64,000 nucleotides of DNA from Sphingopyxis sp. CCNWLW2 (lineage in GTDB: Bacteria; Pseudomonadota; Alphaproteobacteria; Sphingomonadales; Sphingomonadaceae). The stretch lies in the NCBI RefSeq assembly GCF_037095755.1, contig NZ_JBAWKJ010000003.1, positions 434,001 to 498,000 of the forward strand, read 5' to 3'. This document shows, piece by piece, positions 36,299-46,611 of this stretch; positions within the stretch are counted from its first letter, which is position 1; each line of letters begins with the position of its first letter. The translations under genes and the position numbers were made by a program. A model generated the notes under the pieces. The model was given only the letters and a program-made list of their open reading frames with translations. It was not told the origin of the DNA and made no database searches.

Positions 36299-37639
36299 TC
36301 AGCTATATTCGATCACGGCATCCCGGCGCAGGTCGCGCAGATAGCGCTGGGCCCGCTTGTTGACCTTGTCTTCCAGCAATTTCTGTTCGATCTGCTCGAG
36401 GTTCGGGGCGGTCGCGGTCTGCGGCATGTCGCGGCCGCAGAGCACGAGGACGCTGACGCCTTCGTTGGCAGCGCCGAACGGCTGCGTCGTCTGCCCGATC
36501 TGCAGACTGGCCAGCGTCGCTTGCAGCGGCGCCGGCAGCGCGCGCATCTCGATATTGTCGCGCGACACGACGGTGGCGCCCAAGCCCTGCGCCACCGCGT
36601 CGGCTGCGCCGCAACCGGCGATGCCGCGAGTCTTTTCGGCAAATTGGCCTGCCAATTCGGAAGCCTTCGCGGGCGTGGTGCCCGCCGGGAAGTCGAGCGA
36701 AATCTGCTTGAGGCTGAGGATCGCGTCACGCGGGTCGGCGGTCAGCACCTGGCGCCGGTCGATCATCAGCATGATCGAAATGCCGCCCGGAACCTCGATC
36801 GGGCCGACGAGCTGGCCCGGCGCCATCTGCGTTGCCGCTTCGCCCATCGATCCGGGCAGCTGCCCGGCCTTTACCCAGCCCAGATCGCCGCCAACGACGG
36901 CGGTCGAGGCTTCCGAAAACTGGCGTGCATAGGCGGCAAAGCTGCCGCCCGCCTGCAACGCCTGAATGATCTTCTTGGCATTTTCGGTCACCGCAGCGGC
37001 GGTTTCCGGGGTCGACGACAGATAGATTTCGCCGAGGTGGAACTCGTCCTGGCCCTTGGTTCCGGTCATCTGGTCGGCGACGATCTTGACCTCTTCGGTC
37101 GACACGTTGGTCGTCGACTGGATGTTACGCGACAGCAAGCGGTCCCAGGCGAATTCGCCGCGGATCTGCTGCTTCACCGCCGCTGCCGACGAGCCTTTCG
37201 ACGTAAGATAGGTCGAAAACTGCTCGGGCGTCTGCTTGAAACGCGTGGCGAGGCGAGCGAACTGCTGGTTTACGACATTCTCGTCGATCGTGATTTCGGC
37301 CGCCTTGGCTTCCTGAATCTGCAGTTTTTCGTCGATCAGGTTGCTGAACACCTGGCTGCGCAGCCGTTGGACTTCCTCGGGCGGCAGTTCGACATTGTTG
37401 TTGGCGATGCGGATCAGCGCCATGCGCTGCTCGATATCGGTCGCGGTGATGATCTCGCCATTCACGGTGGCGGAAGGGCGATAGACGTTCGGCTTGGCAT
37501 CGCCGAAAAGCTGCACATTGCCCGGGATGTTGAGGCTGGTCGTCGGAACGTCACTGTCGGCAACGGTCTGGGCCAGCACGGGCGTTACGCCAACGGCAGC
37601 CAGCGCGATCAGGCCGGTCATGGTCGAAAATTTGGTCAT
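36299..37639 (-). CDS. surA: Periplasmic peptidyl-prolyl isomerase/chaperone SurA-like
   Basis: This 446-aa periplasmic chaperone for outer-membrane proteins has a signal peptide (LIALAAVGVTPVLAQ), a SurA N-terminal domain (about 45-170), one clear parvulin domain (about 195-310, FHLGEIYLSSTPE and GGDLGWVKAGQLPG) and a degenerate second parvulin-like segment (about 315-430). ATG at 37639 follows GGGTAAAG; the longer frame upstream lacks family similarity. It lies 134 bases after lptD, whose product is a SurA client in E. coli. Confidence 0.92.
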   Translation of the reverse strand: MTKFSTMTGLIALAAVGVTPVLAQTVADSDVPTTSLNIPGNVQLFGDAKPNVYRPSATVNGEIITATDIEQRMALIRIANNNVELPPEEVQRLRSQVFSNLIDEKLQIQEAKAAEITIDENVVNQQFARLATRFKQTPEQFSTYLTSKGSSAAAVKQQIRGEFAWDRLLSRNIQSTTNVSTEEVKIVADQMTGTKGQDEFHLGEIYLSSTPETAAAVTENAKKIIQALQAGGSFAAYARQFSEASTAVVGGDLGWVKAGQLPGSMGEAATQMAPGQLVGPIEVPGGISIMLMIDRRQVLTADPRDAILSLKQISLDFPAGTTPAKASELAGQFAEKTRGIAGCGAADAVAQGLGATVVSRDNIEMRALPAPLQATLASLQIGQTTQPFGAANEGVSVLVLCGRDMPQTATAPNLEQIEQKLLEDKVNKRAQRYLRDLRRDAVIEYS

Positions 37640-37773
37640 CTTTACCCTATTCGAGAAAGTCCGGACGCTCCGTATCAGCGGAAACGCCCGATGGTCCAGC
37701 GCAATCCGCCATATAGACCGTTTGATGCCGGGACATAGGCCGCAGACGCTGAACCTAGGCTGAGCGAACGGCC

Positions 37774-40077
37774 TCAGAACCCGAGGTTGCGGAAGGCGAT
37801 GCGGAACGAGAAGCTGTTGCCGCGCTTCGCGTCGCCGGTGTCGGCATAGTCGCGCCGCCAGGTCAGCGCGATCGACAGGCATTCGTCGTCATAGGCGACG
37901 CCCAGGCGATGGCGAATCGGCTCGAAGCCGTCGGCGCCGCTCAGCGGATCGTCGCTTTGCTTGGTCAGATCGACGATTGCCGACCCGAACACCGACCAGT
38001 GTTTCGCGAACGCGACGCGGCCGCCGGCGCGCACCTCCTCGCGGTCCTGCAAATCCTCGCCGAGCAGCAGGATGTCGCGGTTGAGCCGCGAATAGCCGAG
38101 CACGGCATAGGTCGAGCGGCTGCCGATCGTCGCGTCGAATTCGTTGCGGCGGATCGCGAAATTATCCTTGTCGAGCCGGTAGCGGTGGGTCAGGCGCAGG
38201 AAATCGCGATAGGCAACCGTCGTGCGTCCGACGATGTCCGACGTCCGGTCGGTCAGCCCGGTGCCGTCGGGAAACAGGCTGGGCTTGTCCGACAGCCGAT
38301 AGCTCTGGCCGACGACGCTGCTGATGTTGAAGCCCGGCCGGCTGTAATTCCATTCGACGCCGTAGGTGATGCGCGCGCCATCCTCGAACCGGTCATGGCC
38401 GTTGAAGCGGTTGATCGCGAACAAATTGCTGTCTTCGAGATCGAAGGCGCGCGAATCCTCGTTCGGGATGTCGATATTCTCGATCGGCGGGGTGGCGACG
38501 ATCTGGACGCGCGGGGTCAGCGTCTGCGTGCCGCCCGCGAATTCGCCGACGAAGGGCCAGCGCATGTCGGCGGCGACCGCAGCGATCGCGCGCGCCTGCC
38601 AGCCCGATTTGCCGCGATAGCCGGGGATCGCGGTCAGCAGATTCTCGTCGCTGTGATAGACGTCGCCGCGCACCAACGCGGTCAGCGTCACTTCCTGCCC
38701 CAATCCGGTCAGCCCACGCAAATCCCAGCGCGCGCCGGCAAAGGCGCGCTGCGTGTCCTGCCCCGCAGTGCGGCCGATCGCGAGCGTGTTGAGCTGCAAT
38801 TCGAACTGCCCGCCAAAGATCGGATCGGCGAGCCGCTGGCGATAGTCGATGATCGGCAGCGCGATCGGCTGCTGGCCCTGTTCGTCGTTGCGGCGCAGCG
38901 TCTGCGTCGCCCAGCCGGCGATCGACAGATATGAATTGCCCCCGATCCGCTCGAGCTCGAAGGTCGAGCGCAGCCGGTCGTCGCGGCTGATGTCATAGCG
39001 CCGCATGAAGGTGCGGTCGGTCGCGATGCGGCCCGAATAGGTCAGGCTCCAATGCGGGTCGAACTGGAACTTGCCCGCGCTCTCAAGATAACCGCGAAAG
39101 CGCTTTTCGCTGTCGGGATCCTCACCGGTCAGCGGGACGAGCGAGCCATAGGTCGCATAGCCGTTGATACGGAACGATCCGATGTCGGTCAGCGCGCGGA
39201 ACTCGCCTTCCAGCATCGGCGCCGCGCTGGTGTAGAGGTGCGGGGTGATCGTGATGTCGCGGTCGGACGCAAGCCGCAAATAATAGGGCACCGCGATTTC
39301 GAACCCGTTGCTGCGGTCCAGCCGGATTTCGGGAACCAATATGCCGCTGCTCGGCTCGTTGTTGATCGAATGGCTGAGACCGGGGAGCGGGATCAGCGGC
39401 AGGCCGAAAATCTCGACGCGCGCGCCCTTGTAACGGACCTTGTTCTTCGCCCGGTCGTACATCACCTTGACCGCGCGAATCTGCCAGCTCGGGTTCTTGG
39501 GGCAGCCTTCGTCGTCCTCGACCGGGCAGGGAGTATAGGCCGCGTTTTCCAGCTCGATATTGCCATTGTCGAAGCGCGTGCCCTTGATCGCGGCGAGGCG
39601 CGATCCATTGTCGAGCACGACGAGCATGTTTTCGACGACGCCGTCGCGCAAGCTGTCGGTCAGCTCGATCTTGTCGCCATAGGCGGTGTCGCCTTCGGGG
39701 TTTTTGATGACGACATTGCCCTCGGCGAAGACCTGACCCGTCTTCCGGTTCCAGGTGACCTTGTCGGAGCGCATCTCGACCGCTTCGCGGTTCATCTGGA
39801 CATTGCCCTCGGCCACGACGACTTCGGTGTCGCTGTCATAGTTGAGGTTATCGGCGGCGAAACCGATCTGGTCTTCGTCCTTGACCGCGGGCGCATCCGT
39901 GGTGGTCGGGACGACGTCGGGCGTCTGCAGGTTGGGCGCGCCCACGACCTCTTCCGGCTGGGCCGGATTCGCTTGGGTCTGGGCCAGCACGGGGCACGCG
40001 GCCAAGGCCGCGCCGCTCGCCGTCGCCAGCCAGAACGGCCGTGCGCGCGCTGCTTGTTGGAACAAAGCCCAGCTCAT
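37774..40077 (-). CDS. lptD: LPS-assembly protein LptD
   Basis: This 767-aa outer-membrane protein has a signal peptide (GAALAACPVLAQ), an OstA/LptA-like jellyroll domain (about 70-190, NREAVEMRSDKVTWNRKTG) and a C-terminal beta-barrel (about 270-767) ending in FRIAFRNLGF. Cysteines in PCPVEDDEGC and DDECLS could form the plug-barrel disulfides. ATG at 40077 (MSWALFQQ) gives a normal signal peptide. It is the first gene of the lptD-surA-pdxA-rsmA operon and is divergent from pepA. Many sphingomonads carry glycosphingolipids in place of LPS, so its cargo is an open question if the taxon call is right. Confidence 0.95.
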   Translation of the reverse strand: MSWALFQQAARARPFWLATASGAALAACPVLAQTQANPAQPEEVVGAPNLQTPDVVPTTTDAPAVKDEDQIGFAADNLNYDSDTEVVVAEGNVQMNREAVEMRSDKVTWNRKTGQVFAEGNVVIKNPEGDTAYGDKIELTDSLRDGVVENMLVVLDNGSRLAAIKGTRFDNGNIELENAAYTPCPVEDDEGCPKNPSWQIRAVKVMYDRAKNKVRYKGARVEIFGLPLIPLPGLSHSINNEPSSGILVPEIRLDRSNGFEIAVPYYLRLASDRDITITPHLYTSAAPMLEGEFRALTDIGSFRINGYATYGSLVPLTGEDPDSEKRFRGYLESAGKFQFDPHWSLTYSGRIATDRTFMRRYDISRDDRLRSTFELERIGGNSYLSIAGWATQTLRRNDEQGQQPIALPIIDYRQRLADPIFGGQFELQLNTLAIGRTAGQDTQRAFAGARWDLRGLTGLGQEVTLTALVRGDVYHSDENLLTAIPGYRGKSGWQARAIAAVAADMRWPFVGEFAGGTQTLTPRVQIVATPPIENIDIPNEDSRAFDLEDSNLFAINRFNGHDRFEDGARITYGVEWNYSRPGFNISSVVGQSYRLSDKPSLFPDGTGLTDRTSDIVGRTTVAYRDFLRLTHRYRLDKDNFAIRRNEFDATIGSRSTYAVLGYSRLNRDILLLGEDLQDREEVRAGGRVAFAKHWSVFGSAIVDLTKQSDDPLSGADGFEPIRHRLGVAYDDECLSIALTWRRDYADTGDAKRGNSFSFRIAFRNLGF

Positions 40078-40139
40078 TTTGATATCTTTGTCCCGCACCT
40101 TATTTAGCGTCCACCCGGCTTGGACCGGCAGCTTTGTTT

Positions 40140-40168
40140 TTGCAACTCGCAAGCGAAACCCCTATCGG
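40140..40168 (+). promoter_or_regulatory. Candidate promoter of pepA
   Basis: TTGCAA (40140-40145) and TATCGG (40163-40168) are 17 bases apart, about 40 bases upstream of the pepA ATG. The 133-base divergent gap also has to hold the lptD promoter, which I could not fix. Confidence 0.45.
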
Positions 40169-40210
40169 TCCGCCACGTTCCAATCAATCATCGCATAAGA
40201 AAGTTAAGGC

Positions 40211-41656
40211 ATGGACATTCAGTTTGTCGCGCAAATCGATGCGTCTGCCGACGTCGTCGCATTTCCGGTCCGCAAGGGCGAGGCGGGCACGCTCGGCGCA
40301 TTGCTCGGCGCCGCGGCGGCGCAGGCACGCTTCGACGGCGCGGCGGGTACGATCGCCGAAACCGCGGCGATCGACGGCGAACAGGCGAAGCGCCTGCTCC
40401 TCGTCGGCATCGGCGAGGGCGGCGAGCAGGATCTCGAGCGCGGCGGCGCGGCGTTGACGGCAAAGCTGCAGACGAGCGGCGCGACCGCGGTCCATGTCGA
40501 TTTCGCGAGCGCGGGGCAGAGCGACGCCGACGATGTCCTCGCCTTCGCGATGGGCGCGCGTCTTCGCAACTGGCGCCTCGATACCTATCGCACGCGCCTT
40601 GCCGACAAGGCAAAACCGAGCCTGAAGACGGTGACGATCGCGTCGCCGCACGGCGATCTGTCCGGCCGCTGGGCCGAAAATGAAGCGATTGCCGATGGCG
40701 TCGCGCTCACCCAGACGCTCGTCGCCGAGCCGCCGAACATCCTTTACCCGGAGACGTTCGTCGAACGCTGCCAGCACCTGACCGACCTTGGCGTCGAACT
40801 CGAAATACTCGACGAACGCCAGATGAAGGCGCTCGGCATGGGCGCGTTGCTCGGTGTCGCGCAGGGCTCGACGCGTCCGCCGCGGCTGCTCGCGATGCGC
40901 TGGAACGGCGGCAATCCGGGTGAAGCGCCCGTCGTCTTCATCGGCAAGGGCGTCACCTTCGACACCGGCGGGATCAGCCTGAAACCGGGCGCCGGCATGG
41001 ACATGATGAAATGGGACATGGGCGGCGCGGGCGCGGTCGCGGGCGCGATCAAGGCGATCGCGGGCCGCAAGGCGAAGGCGAACGTCGTCGGCGTCGTCGG
41101 CCTCGTCGAAAATATGCCCGACGGTAATGCGATGCGCCCCGGCGACATCGTCACCACCATGTCGGGGCAGACGGTCGAGGTGCTCAACACCGACGCCGAA
41201 GGCCGCCTCGTCCTCTGCGATGCGATCAGCTGGGCGCAGAGCGCCTATAACCCCAAGGTGATCGTCGATCTCGCGACGCTGACCGGGGCGATGGTCATCT
41301 CGCTCGGCCACGAATATGCGGGCATCTTCGCGAACGACGATACGCTCGCGGCCGATCTGCTCGCAGCGGGTGAGGCCAGCAACAACAAGCTGTGGCGTTT
41401 CCCGTTGTCGCCCGCCTACGACAAGCTGATCGACAGCCCGATCGCCGACATGAAGAATATCGGCCCGCGCGAAGGCGGCTCGATCACCGCGGCGCAGTTC
41501 CTGAAGCGCTTTGTCGACGAAGGCGTCGCCTGGGCGCATCTCGACATCGCGGGCATGGCGTGGGCCGACAAGGACGGTCCGGTGTGGGCGAAGGGTGCGA
41601 CCGGATACGGCGTGCGCCTGCTCGACCGCTACATCGCCGCCAACCACGAAGGCTGA
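40211..41656 (+). CDS. pepA: Leucyl aminopeptidase (M17)
   Basis: This 481-aa cytoplasmic metallopeptidase cleaves N-terminal residues from peptides. The M17 signature NTDAEGRLVL begins at N326; metal and catalytic segments GKGVTFDTGGISLKPG and MKWDMGGAG are intact. It starts at ATG 40211 and is followed 20 bases later by holC, the same order found in other proteobacteria. Confidence 0.97.
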   Translation: MDIQFVAQIDASADVVAFPVRKGEAGTLGALLGAAAAQARFDGAAGTIAETAAIDGEQAKRLLLVGIGEGGEQDLERGGAALTAKLQTSGATAVHVDFASAGQSDADDVLAFAMGARLRNWRLDTYRTRLADKAKPSLKTVTIASPHGDLSGRWAENEAIADGVALTQTLVAEPPNILYPETFVERCQHLTDLGVELEILDERQMKALGMGALLGVAQGSTRPPRLLAMRWNGGNPGEAPVVFIGKGVTFDTGGISLKPGAGMDMMKWDMGGAGAVAGAIKAIAGRKAKANVVGVVGLVENMPDGNAMRPGDIVTTMSGQTVEVLNTDAEGRLVLCDAISWAQSAYNPKVIVDLATLTGAMVISLGHEYAGIFANDDTLAADLLAAGEASNNKLWRFPLSPAYDKLIDSPIADMKNIGPREGGSITAAQFLKRFVDEGVAWAHLDIAGMAWADKDGPVWAKGATGYGVRLLDRYIAANHEG

Positions 41657-41676
41657 ACGAAACGGGGCAGGGGAGC

Positions 41677-42126
41677 ATGGCGCGCGTCGACTTTTACCGG
41701 CTGACCCGCGACCCGGTCGAACGGGTGCTCCCCGCGCTCGCGACGCGCATATTGGCAAATGGCGACCGCCTGCTAGTGGTCGCCGCGCCCGCGATGCAGC
41801 GGCAGGCGATCGACGAGGCGCTATGGACGCTGCAACCCGCCAGCTTCCTGCCGCACGGAAATGCGGGGTCGCCCGACGAGGAAATCGAGCCGATCCTGAT
41901 TTCGGGCACGCTCGACCCGTCGCCGCCCAACCGCGCGACACTCGTCGCGCTCGCCGACGGCGAATGGCGCGAGGAAGCACTCGGCTTCGAGCGCACATTC
42001 CTGCTCTTCGACAACAGCCGCATCGACGACGCGCGTGCGCTCTGGCGCACGCTGGCGGCACGCGAAGACGTCGACAACCGCTTCTGGAAACAGGACGAAA
42101 ACGGCCGCTGGTCCGAAGGGCCCTAA
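41677..42126 (+). CDS. holC: DNA polymerase III chi subunit
   Basis: The protein (149 aa) matches the chi family: VDFYRLTRDPVERVLPALA at the N-terminus, a DEALWTLQPASFLPHG block, and LLFDNSRIDDARALWR near the C-terminus. Chi links the clamp loader to SSB. ATG at 41677 has GGGGAG just upstream. The position after pepA matches the conserved pepA-holC pair. Confidence 0.93.
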   Translation: MARVDFYRLTRDPVERVLPALATRILANGDRLLVVAAPAMQRQAIDEALWTLQPASFLPHGNAGSPDEEIEPILISGTLDPSPPNRATLVALADGEWREEALGFERTFLLFDNSRIDDARALWRTLAAREDVDNRFWKQDENGRWSEGP

Positions 42127-42213
42127 GCGTCCGGCGCTCTGTCCTTGCAGTGCAGCAAAAGCGCGGCTAGAGGCGCGCGCATCGCAGACAATAACAACAC
42201 AGGAGCTTCCCCC

Positions 42214-42636
42214 ATGGCGGTCACTCGCACCTTTTCGATCATCAAGCCCGACGCCACGCGCCGGAACATCACCGGCGCCGTCACCAAGATGCTGGAAGAC
42301 GCCGGCCTTCGCGTCGTCGCGTCGAAGCGCATCCACATGAGCCGCGAACAGGCCGAAGGCTTTTACGCGGTCCATAAGGAACGCCCCTTTTTCGGCGAAC
42401 TCGTCGATTTCATGATCAGCGGCCCCGTCGTCGTCCAGGTCCTTGAAGGCGAGAACGCGATGCAGGCGAACCGCGACATCATGGGCGCGACCAACCCCAA
42501 GGACGCCGCCCCCGGCACGATCCGCAAGGAGCTCGCCGAAAGCATCGAAGCGAACACGGTCCACGGTTCGGACAGCGACGAGAATGCCGCGATCGAGATC
42601 GCCTATTTCTTCAAGCCCGAAGAAATCGTCGGCTAA
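42214..42636 (+). CDS. ndk: Nucleoside diphosphate kinase
   Basis: This 140-aa enzyme moves the gamma-phosphate from NTPs to NDPs. The phospho-His is H117 in [22 protein letters not shown] and the Kpn loop region are intact. ATG at 42214 has AGGAG eight bases upstream. A strong terminator follows. Confidence 0.98.
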   Translation: MAVTRTFSIIKPDATRRNITGAVTKMLEDAGLRVVASKRIHMSREQAEGFYAVHKERPFFGELVDFMISGPVVVQVLEGENAMQANRDIMGATNPKDAAPGTIRKELAESIEANTVHGSDSDENAAIEIAYFFKPEEIVG

Positions 42637-42661
42637 ACACCCTTTGCCGCAAGGCACGAAG

Positions 42662-42691
42662 AGGCCGCCGGAGCGATCCGGCGGCCTTTTT
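42662..42691 (+). terminator. Rho-independent terminator after ndk
   Basis: AGGCCGCCGGA (42662-42672) pairs perfectly with TCCGGCGGCCT (42677-42687) around a GCGA tetraloop, followed by TTTTTAT. This is a textbook intrinsic terminator. Confidence 0.93.
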
Positions 42692-42748
42692 ATATGGTGG
42701 AACAAGCCAGCGAGCGTCGCGTTGTCCCGGCAGGACGGGAGCGCGCAT

Positions 42749-43201
42749 ATGGCCAGGCAACCTGACGGATATCATACGCTGAACCCGATTTTGCGGGTCG
42801 GCGATGCGGCTGCGGCGCTCGGTTTCTACAAGGCGGCCTTTGGTGCGAGCGAAGATTTCCGGCGCGAGATGGACGGACGGCTGCTGATCGCGGTGATCCT
42901 GATCGGGGACTCGCGCGTGATGATTTCCGACAGGTCGAACGAGCCTGCGAAGGATTTCGGTCCCGATACGCCCGCCAGCAGCCTCGAACTCAAAATCTAT
43001 GTCGACGATGTCGACGCCGCCTATCGCCGCGCGCTCGACGCGGGCGCCGCCGCGGAAGAAGCGGTCGGCGAAAAATATTGGGGCGAGCGCATGGGATCGC
43101 TCACCGACCCGTTTGGCTTCACCTGGCGTCTCGCGCAGTTCATCGAAGAGGTGCCGCACGATGAAATCGAGAAGCGGATGCACGCGGATGCGCGCGAATA
43201 A
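42749..43201 (+). CDS. VOC-family (glyoxalase/bleomycin-resistance-like) protein
   Basis: This 150-aa protein has a vicinal-oxygen-chelate fold of the PhnB-like type: LNPILRVGDAAAALGFYKAAFGA at the start, ELKIYVDDVDAAYRRALDAGA in the second half and GSLTDPFGFTWRLAQ near the end. The function is unknown, as for most of this family. ATG at 42749 has GGGAG about seven bases upstream. Its stop is four bases from the convergent purN-YjbR stop. Confidence 0.85.
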   Translation: MARQPDGYHTLNPILRVGDAAAALGFYKAAFGASEDFRREMDGRLLIAVILIGDSRVMISDRSNEPAKDFGPDTPASSLELKIYVDDVDAAYRRALDAGAAAEEAVGEKYWGERMGSLTDPFGFTWRLAQFIEEVPHDEIEKRMHADARE

Positions 43202-43204
43202 TTC

Positions 43205-44155
43205 CTAAAATTCGTCGGCGACGCCCATCAGCCCCGCCAGCTTCTTCGGCGCGACCGACAGCCAGCTCTTGCGCAGCCATTCGCCGATCGCGTCCCAATC
43301 GGTGTCGCCAAGGTCGAGGCGGATGCCGACCCAGCCGTCGCCGAAATAGGCGGGGCGGTAATAGCGGTCTTCGTCGAGTTCGATCAGCGCCGCCTGTTCG
43401 TCGCCGCCGCTGATCTTGACGAGTATCGCAATCTTGCCGTCGCCATGATGGTCCTCGGTGAAATAGGCGAATTTCTTGCCCTTCACGATCCCGAAGCAAG
43501 GCATGCCGTGCGACGTCACCTCGTCGGCCTCGGGCAGCGCCATCGCCAGCTCGCGGACGCGGCCGCGCAGATAGTCGGGCGACCGCTCGCGCGTCACGAA
43601 GGCGGCGAGCGTGGCGGGGTAAAGCTGATGTTCGGCGAACTGCACGCGCCGCGCCAGCGTTTCGACCGTATCGCCGGGCAGGATCGCGACCGGCGTCTGC
43701 GCGAGCACCGGACCCTCGTCGACCCCGGGCGTCACGATATGGACGCTGCATCCGCCGAATTTGTCGCCCGCGTCGATGGCCTGCTGGTGCGTGTTCAGCC
43801 CCTTGTAGAGTGGCAACAGGCTGGGGTGGATGTTGATCATCTTGCCCGTCCAGCGGCCGACGAAATCATCCGAAAGGATGCGCATATAGCCGGCGAGCGC
43901 GACGAATTCAGCGCCCGCCGCGCGCAATTGCTCGTCGACCAGCGCGTCGAACGCATCGCGGTTCATGCCCTTGTGCGACAATCCCCACGTCGCGATGCCC
44001 TCGGCCTCGGCAATCTTCAGCCCCGGCGCGTCGGGATCGTTGCTGCCGACGAACACCAGCTCATAAGGGCAGTCGGCGGCTTTCGCGGCATAGAGCAGCG
44101 CCGCCATATTGGTGCCGGCGCCCGAAATCAGGACGGCGACACGCGCTTTAGCCAT
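43205..44155 (-). CDS. purN: Phosphoribosylglycinamide formyltransferase fused to a YjbR/MmcQ domain
   Basis: One uninterrupted 316-aa frame has two parts. Residues 1-195 are a full PurN ([12 protein letters not shown], catalytic [22 protein letters not shown]) that formylates GAR in purine synthesis. Residues 200-312 are a YjbR/MmcQ-type domain ([16 protein letters not shown] opening, [31 protein letters not shown]). PurN alone is about 190-215 aa, so this is a genuine fusion and not a misread start. ATG overlaps the purM stop by eight bases. What the YjbR domain does here is unknown. Confidence 0.9.
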   Translation of the reverse strand: MAKARVAVLISGAGTNMAALLYAAKAADCPYELVFVGSNDPDAPGLKIAEAEGIATWGLSHKGMNRDAFDALVDEQLRAAGAEFVALAGYMRILSDDFVGRWTGKMINIHPSLLPLYKGLNTHQQAIDAGDKFGGCSVHIVTPGVDEGPVLAQTPVAILPGDTVETLARRVQFAEHQLYPATLAAFVTRERSPDYLRGRVRELAMALPEADEVTSHGMPCFGIVKGKKFAYFTEDHHGDGKIAILVKISGGDEQAALIELDEDRYYRPAYFGDGWVGIRLDLGDTDWDAIGEWLRKSWLSVAPKKLAGLMGVADEF

Positions 44156-45254
44156 TATGCGTGGCGCTCCATGCCCCCATCGCGCTCCACGTTTCGGCGC
44201 TGCCCGTCACGGTGCAGCCCTTTTCGCCGTCGGCGATATGGCCGATGCGGAACACCGTCTCGCCCGCGGCTTCGAGCGCCGCCATCACCTCGGCAACATC
44301 GCCCTCGGCAACGACGACAGCCATGCCGATCCCGCAGTTAAAGGTGCGCGCCATTTCCTCGGGCTCGATATTGCCCTGCGCTTGCAGGAACGCCATCAGC
44401 CGCGGCTGTTCCCATGCGTCGGCATCGACATGCGCATGAAGGGTTTTCGGCAGGATGCGCGGGATATTCTCGAGCAATCCGCCGCCCGTGATATGCGCGA
44501 GCGCGTGGATCTTGCCGGTCTTCACCAGCGGCAGCAGGCTCTTCACATAGATGCGCGTCGGCGCCATCAGCGCGTCGATCAGCAGGATGGTCTGGTCGAA
44601 CAGCGCAGGGCGATCGAGCTTCCACCCCTTGTCGGCGGCGAGGCGGCGCACGAGTGAGAAGCCGTTCGAATGCACGCCCGACGAAGCGAGGCCGAGAATC
44701 ACGTCGCCGGCCGCGACCTTGTCGGCGGTCAGCACCTGATCGCGCTCGACCGCGCCGACGCAGAAGCCCGCAAGGTCGTAATCGCCGTCCGAATACATGC
44801 CCGGCATCTCGGCGGTTTCCCCGCCGATCAGCGCGCATCCGGCCTGCTTGCAGCCCTCGGCGATGCTCGCGACGACTTCGGTCGCGACATCGTTATCGAG
44901 CTTGCCGGTCGCATAATAATCGAGGAAAAGCAGCGGCTCGGCGCCCTGAACGATCAGATCATTCGCGCACATCGCGACCAGGTCGATTCCGACCCCGTCA
45001 TGCTTGCCCGATTCGATGGCGAGCTTGAGCTTGGTGCCCACGCCGTCGTTCGCCGCGACGAGCAAAGGATCGTTGAACCCCGCCGCCTTCAGGTCGAAAA
45101 AGCCGCCAAAGCCGCCAAGATCGGCGTCGGCGCCGGGTCGGCGCGTCGCACGGGCGAGCGGAGCAATGGCACGGACCAGCGCATTGCCGGTCTCGATCGA
45201 TACGCCGGCCTGCGCATAAGTGTAGGAGCCGGGTTGGTTGTGCTTGGAATCCAT
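44148..45254 (-). CDS. purM: Phosphoribosylformylglycinamidine cyclo-ligase
   Basis: This 368-aa AIR synthetase closes the imidazole ring with ATP. Motifs are [47 protein letters not shown] and [17 protein letters not shown] at 45254 gives the canonical N-terminus; the longer frame is unsupported. It is translationally coupled to purN and divergent from the DUF2066 gene. Confidence 0.97.
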   Translation of the reverse strand: MDSKHNQPGSYTYAQAGVSIETGNALVRAIAPLARATRRPGADADLGGFGGFFDLKAAGFNDPLLVAANDGVGTKLKLAIESGKHDGVGIDLVAMCANDLIVQGAEPLLFLDYYATGKLDNDVATEVVASIAEGCKQAGCALIGGETAEMPGMYSDGDYDLAGFCVGAVERDQVLTADKVAAGDVILGLASSGVHSNGFSLVRRLAADKGWKLDRPALFDQTILLIDALMAPTRIYVKSLLPLVKTGKIHALAHITGGGLLENIPRILPKTLHAHVDADAWEQPRLMAFLQAQGNIEPEEMARTFNCGIGMAVVVAEGDVAEVMAALEAAGETVFRIGHIADGEKGCTVTGSAETWSAMGAWSATHNG

Positions 45255-45339
45255 GGCCCGCGCGACTAACGCTTCCGGCCGACAAATGCCATGATTTCCT
45301 TGTCGGGGCCCGCGCTTTTGGGCAAAGCATAGAGAAGAT

Positions 45340-46611
45340 ATGATTTCGGCTGCTTTCCCCCGCTTCGCTCCCACCTTCGCCTTCGACGCCCTGCGTGGCC
45401 GCGATTGGCGCTGGGTCGCTCTTTTCGGCCTTTTCTTCGCGATTCTGCTCGCCGGCATCGTCGATGGCCAGATCACCCGCGGCAATCGCGGCATCACCCC
45501 GATCAACAGCAGCGGTGATTTCCTTACGAGCGGCATCATGGTCGATGTCACCGGCGACAATGCCGACGATGCGCGGACCAAGGGCTGGCGCGAGGCGCAG
45601 CGCCTGGCCTGGACCCAGCTCTATCGCAAATTGAATGGCAGCGACGGCCCCAAACTCGGCGATTCGGTGCTCGACGGAATCGTGACCGCGATCGTCGTCG
45701 AGGAAGAACAGATCGGCCCGCGCCGCTATGTCGCGCGGCTCGGCGTCCAGTTCGACCGCGTGCGCGCGGGGCAGATTCTCGGCGTCAGCGGCCGCACGCT
45801 CCGTTCGCCGCCGTTGCTCGTCATCCCCGTCTATTCGATCGACGGCATCCCGCAGGTGTTCGAACAGCGCAGCGCCTGGCAGCGCGCGTGGGCCGAATAT
45901 AATACGGGGCAGAGCGCGATCGATTATGTCCGCACCGCGGGCACCGGCGCCGATACGCTGCTGATCAACGCGGGGCAGACCGGCCGCCGCGGCCGCGTCT
46001 GGTGGCGCGTGATCCTCGATCAATATGGCGCCGCCGACGTACTGACGCCGATCGCGCGCGTCGAATATTCCTATCCCGGCGGCCCGATCAAAGGCTATTT
46101 CACCGCGCGCTTCGGCCCCGACAGCAAGCTGATCTCCAGCTTCACCATGACCGGCCCCAGCCCCGCGGCGCTGCCCGACATGATGGAAAAGGCGGTCGCG
46201 CGGATGGACCGCATCTATATCGACGCACTGGCTGCGGGCGTGCTGCGCACCGACACCTATCTCGTGCTCGAAAAGCCGGTCGAAAAGGAAGACCTGCCCG
46301 AAGAGGCCGCGACCGACGAAGAGGTGCTGCCCAGCGAAACCGACGCCAGCGTGCCGACGACGGCTGCGCCCGGCGTGCAGAGCTTCACCGTCCAGTACAG
46401 CTCGCCCGACGTCGATTCGGTCACCGCGACCGAACGCGCTGTGGCGGGCGCCGCGGGCGTCCAGTCGGCCTCGACCACCAGCCTCGCGCTCGGCGGCACC
46501 TCGGTGATGCGCGTCAGCTTCCGGGGTGACCTCGCTGCTCTCAGTGCGGCGCTCGCCGCACGCGGGTTCAAGGTGCAGGAAGGCGGCGGCCAGCTCAGGA
46601 TCAGCCGCTGA
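45340..46611 (+). CDS. DUF2066 protein with N-terminal membrane segment
   Basis: This 423-aa protein of the DUF2066 family has an N-terminal hydrophobic segment ([17 protein letters not shown], about 25-41) and a mainly beta/alpha periplasmic body. The function is unknown. The C-terminal part (about 345-423) is a small repeat-like domain after an acidic, Pro/Thr-rich linker. The position between purM and hda is conserved in Gammaproteobacteria too, where purM, the DUF2066 gene and hda lie in a row. Its stop and the hda start share one base (TGATG). Confidence 0.85.
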   Translation: MISAAFPRFAPTFAFDALRGRDWRWVALFGLFFAILLAGIVDGQITRGNRGITPINSSGDFLTSGIMVDVTGDNADDARTKGWREAQRLAWTQLYRKLNGSDGPKLGDSVLDGIVTAIVVEEEQIGPRRYVARLGVQFDRVRAGQILGVSGRTLRSPPLLVIPVYSIDGIPQVFEQRSAWQRAWAEYNTGQSAIDYVRTAGTGADTLLINAGQTGRRGRVWWRVILDQYGAADVLTPIARVEYSYPGGPIKGYFTARFGPDSKLISSFTMTGPSPAALPDMMEKAVARMDRIYIDALAAGVLRTDTYLVLEKPVEKEDLPEEAATDEEVLPSETDASVPTTAAPGVQSFTVQYSSPDVDSVTATERAVAGAAGVQSASTTSLALGGTSVMRVSFRGDLAALSAALAARGFKVQEGGGQLRISR

